Source: Corynebacterium mucifaciens (lineage in GTDB: Bacteria; Actinomycetota; Actinomycetes; Mycobacteriales; Mycobacteriaceae). Taken from it: a stretch of DNA of 64,000 nt. Both the position numbers and the translations under genes were made by a program. Every line of letters starts with the position of its first letter. Position 1 is the first letter of the stretch. Under the pieces are notes generated by a model, which saw only the letters and a list, made by a program, of their open reading frames with translations, was not told where the DNA came from and did not search any database. The DNA lies in NCBI RefSeq assembly GCF_012396315.1, contig NZ_JAAXPF010000002.1, positions 124,001 to 188,000 of the forward strand, written 5' to 3'. Shown one piece after another: positions 62,810 through 64,000 of this stretch.

Positions 62810-64000
62810 ATGGAGCGCGATTACGCACGCACAGACGCGGTCGCACCCGCAAGTGTGAAGGAGACCTTCGCGTACCTCTCGGCGCTGCCCAACGCGCTGG
62901 ACAGACGCTGGTGGGCGGGTCTGCTGCTCATCCAGGCGCTCATCGTCGCCGTGTACACCACGCAGTCGAACCTGTTCGGGCGCAGCGTCGACCCACTCAC
63001 CGGAGGCGAGGTGCCGCTACTGGGCACCGGCACCCGCGCCTTTGTGTGGACTGTTGGACTGGCGTTGGCCTGCATGCTCGTCGAGATGTTCCTGCGCGCC
63101 CTCGGTAACTACGTGGTGGGCCTCAAGGTCGCCCGCGCGTCCATCGACTTGCGCCGTCGCTGCCTCGACGCGATCCTGCGCGCACCCGTGCCGCGGGTGA
63201 TGGAGCTCGGCACCGGCAACGTGATCACGCGCATGACCAAGGACATCGACGACGTCGTCCAAACCATCACCGCCATCGGCTCGCGCGTGCTCACCACCGT
63301 GTTCGTCTTCCCGATCACGTTTATCGGGCTTTTGCTTATCGACGTCCGCTTCGCCGGGATCCTGCTATTGATCTGCATCTGCACCTACCCGTTCGCCCGC
63401 TCGGTGGTCCGCGCCATCCCGGATGCCTCCAACGCGGTGAGCGTGGCGGAGGCGCGTCGCAACGCGGTGTTGCTGGACACCGTCCGGGGCCTGCCCACGC
63501 TGCGCGCCTTCGACCTAGAGCGCTGGGCGTTGGCCCGGATGCGGCGGACCTCCTGGGGTGCGGTGGAGGCGGAGATGGACCGCGTGCCCTGGTTCATCCG
63601 CTTGATGGGCATCGGCCAGTTCGCCTTCGCTGCGTGGGTGCTGCTCACGCTCGGCGTCGGCGCGTGGCTGGCTTCGGCCGGTGCCGTCACCCCGGGCCAG
63701 GCGAGTGCTGCCGTGTTCATGGTGATACGCGCCGAAGTCATGGTGTTCAACGCCCTGTTCTTTGTCGGGGAACTGCAGAGTGCGGGCACCGCAGTGGGCC
63801 GCGCGGTGAGCCTGGCCAAGCTGGCGGACGGCCGCGTCGCCACAGTCGTACCCGAGGACCTAACCAAGCCCGTGGACGTGGCAGTCGACCACGTCTCCTT
63901 CGCGTACCCGGGCGGCGCCAACGTGCTGGAGGACCTCTCCGTCACACTTGAGGCGGGCACAACCACCGCGCTGGTGGGCACCTCGGGCGCTGGCAAGTCC
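62810..64000 (+). CDS. ABC exporter half-transporter, 3' truncated by window edge
   Basis: The second half of the exporter; 397 codons are visible and the frame leaves the window without a stop. It has six membrane segments and an ATPase domain starting VDHVSFAYPGGANVLED with an intact Walker A, GTSGAGKS, at the very end. It starts directly after the degenerate partner and together they form a heterodimer of the TM287/288 kind. Substrate unknown. Confidence 0.9.
   Translation, partial: MERDYARTDAVAPASVKETFAYLSALPNALDRRWWAGLLLIQALIVAVYTTQSNLFGRSVDPLTGGEVPLLGTGTRAFVWTVGLALACMLVEMFLRALGNYVVGLKVARASIDLRRRCLDAILRAPVPRVMELGTGNVITRMTKDIDDVVQTITAIGSRVLTTVFVFPITFIGLLLIDVRFAGILLLICICTYPFARSVVRAIPDASNAVSVAEARRNAVLLDTVRGLPTLRAFDLERWALARMRRTSWGAVEAEMDRVPWFIRLMGIGQFAFAAWVLLTLGVGAWLASAGAVTPGQASAAVFMVIRAEVMVFNALFFVGELQSAGTAVGRAVSLAKLADGRVATVVPEDLTKPVDVAVDHVSFAYPGGANVLEDLSVTLEAGTTTALVGTSGAGKS
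63334..63344 (+). repeat. Copy 6 of 11-mer GCTTATCGACG (inside ABC gene)
   Basis: Exact copy on the plus strand; encodes part of LLLIDV with a CTT codon. Confidence 0.6.

Overview
The window is a stretch of core chromosome from a high-GC actinobacterium, almost certainly a Corynebacterium species. The evidence is gene order and content: coaBC-metK-priA-def-fmt-rsmB-rpe-rib genes, uvrC-rapZ-yvcK-whiA-gap-pgk-tpiA-secG, the pgl-opcA-zwf-tal-tkt block facing ctaB, qor-ctaA, mptB facing sufR-sufBDCSU-sufT, and the ABC-F / acnR-acn / ripA / ferrochelatase / NfeD-SPFH cluster. Much of this order is shared with C. glutamicum and Mycobacterium. MptB (lipomannan synthesis), OpcA, a cutinase-like secreted esterase and WhiA also fit. 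I cannot name the species. I see no prophage, insertion sequence, CRISPR array or clear foreign island.

Layout. 1-4.4 kb: end of coaBC, metK behind a perfect McbR-type operator, two hypothetical membrane proteins (one with a strict pentapeptide repeat) and a decayed polysaccharide deacetylase. 4.5-22.8 kb: a long plus-strand run of housekeeping genes: priA, formyl-Met processing (def, fmt), rsmB, rpe, riboflavin synthesis (ribD, ribE, ribBA, ribH), uvrC, rapZ, yvcK, whiA and lower glycolysis (gap, pgk, tpiA), then secG. 22.8-29.3 kb, minus strand: the pentose phosphate block. 29.4-35.8 kb: heme A synthesis (ctaB, ctaA), a quinone oxidoreductase, an ABC-2 exporter and mptB. 35.8-42.1 kb: the complete SUF iron-sulfur operon with its SufR regulator and operator. 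42.1-49.6 kb: a secreted esterase, a 35-residue membrane protein, an ABC-F ATPase, small membrane proteins, a conserved UPF0210/UPF0237 pair and oxidoreductase/amidotransferase genes. 49.1-55.4 kb: acnR, acn, and ripA behind a long structured leader ending in an attenuator. 55.4-61.1 kb: ferrochelatase, DUF3097, NfeD and SPFH proteins, a TVP38 protein and tRNA-Leu(GAG). 61.2-64 kb: a two-gene heterodimeric ABC exporter whose first half lacks a Walker A motif; the second half runs off the window.

Functional links. SUF products would supply aconitase, SufR and probably ferrochelatase. The glycolytic and pentose phosphate blocks face each other across a shared bidirectional terminator. The rib genes use GTP and ribulose 5-phosphate, and rpe, which consumes the latter, sits just in front of them.

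The signals most worth following are: (1) the roughly 480-nt ripA leader with mutually exclusive hairpins, a probable c-di-AMP-type riboswitch; (2) six exact copies of an 11-bp word, GCTTATCGACG, in unrelated contexts; (3) an ABC half-transporter without Walker A; (4) the LP pentapeptide-repeat membrane protein; (5) about sixteen genes with a -10 box only 6-8 nt before the start codon, suggesting leaderless mRNAs; and (6) textbook McbR and SufR operators.
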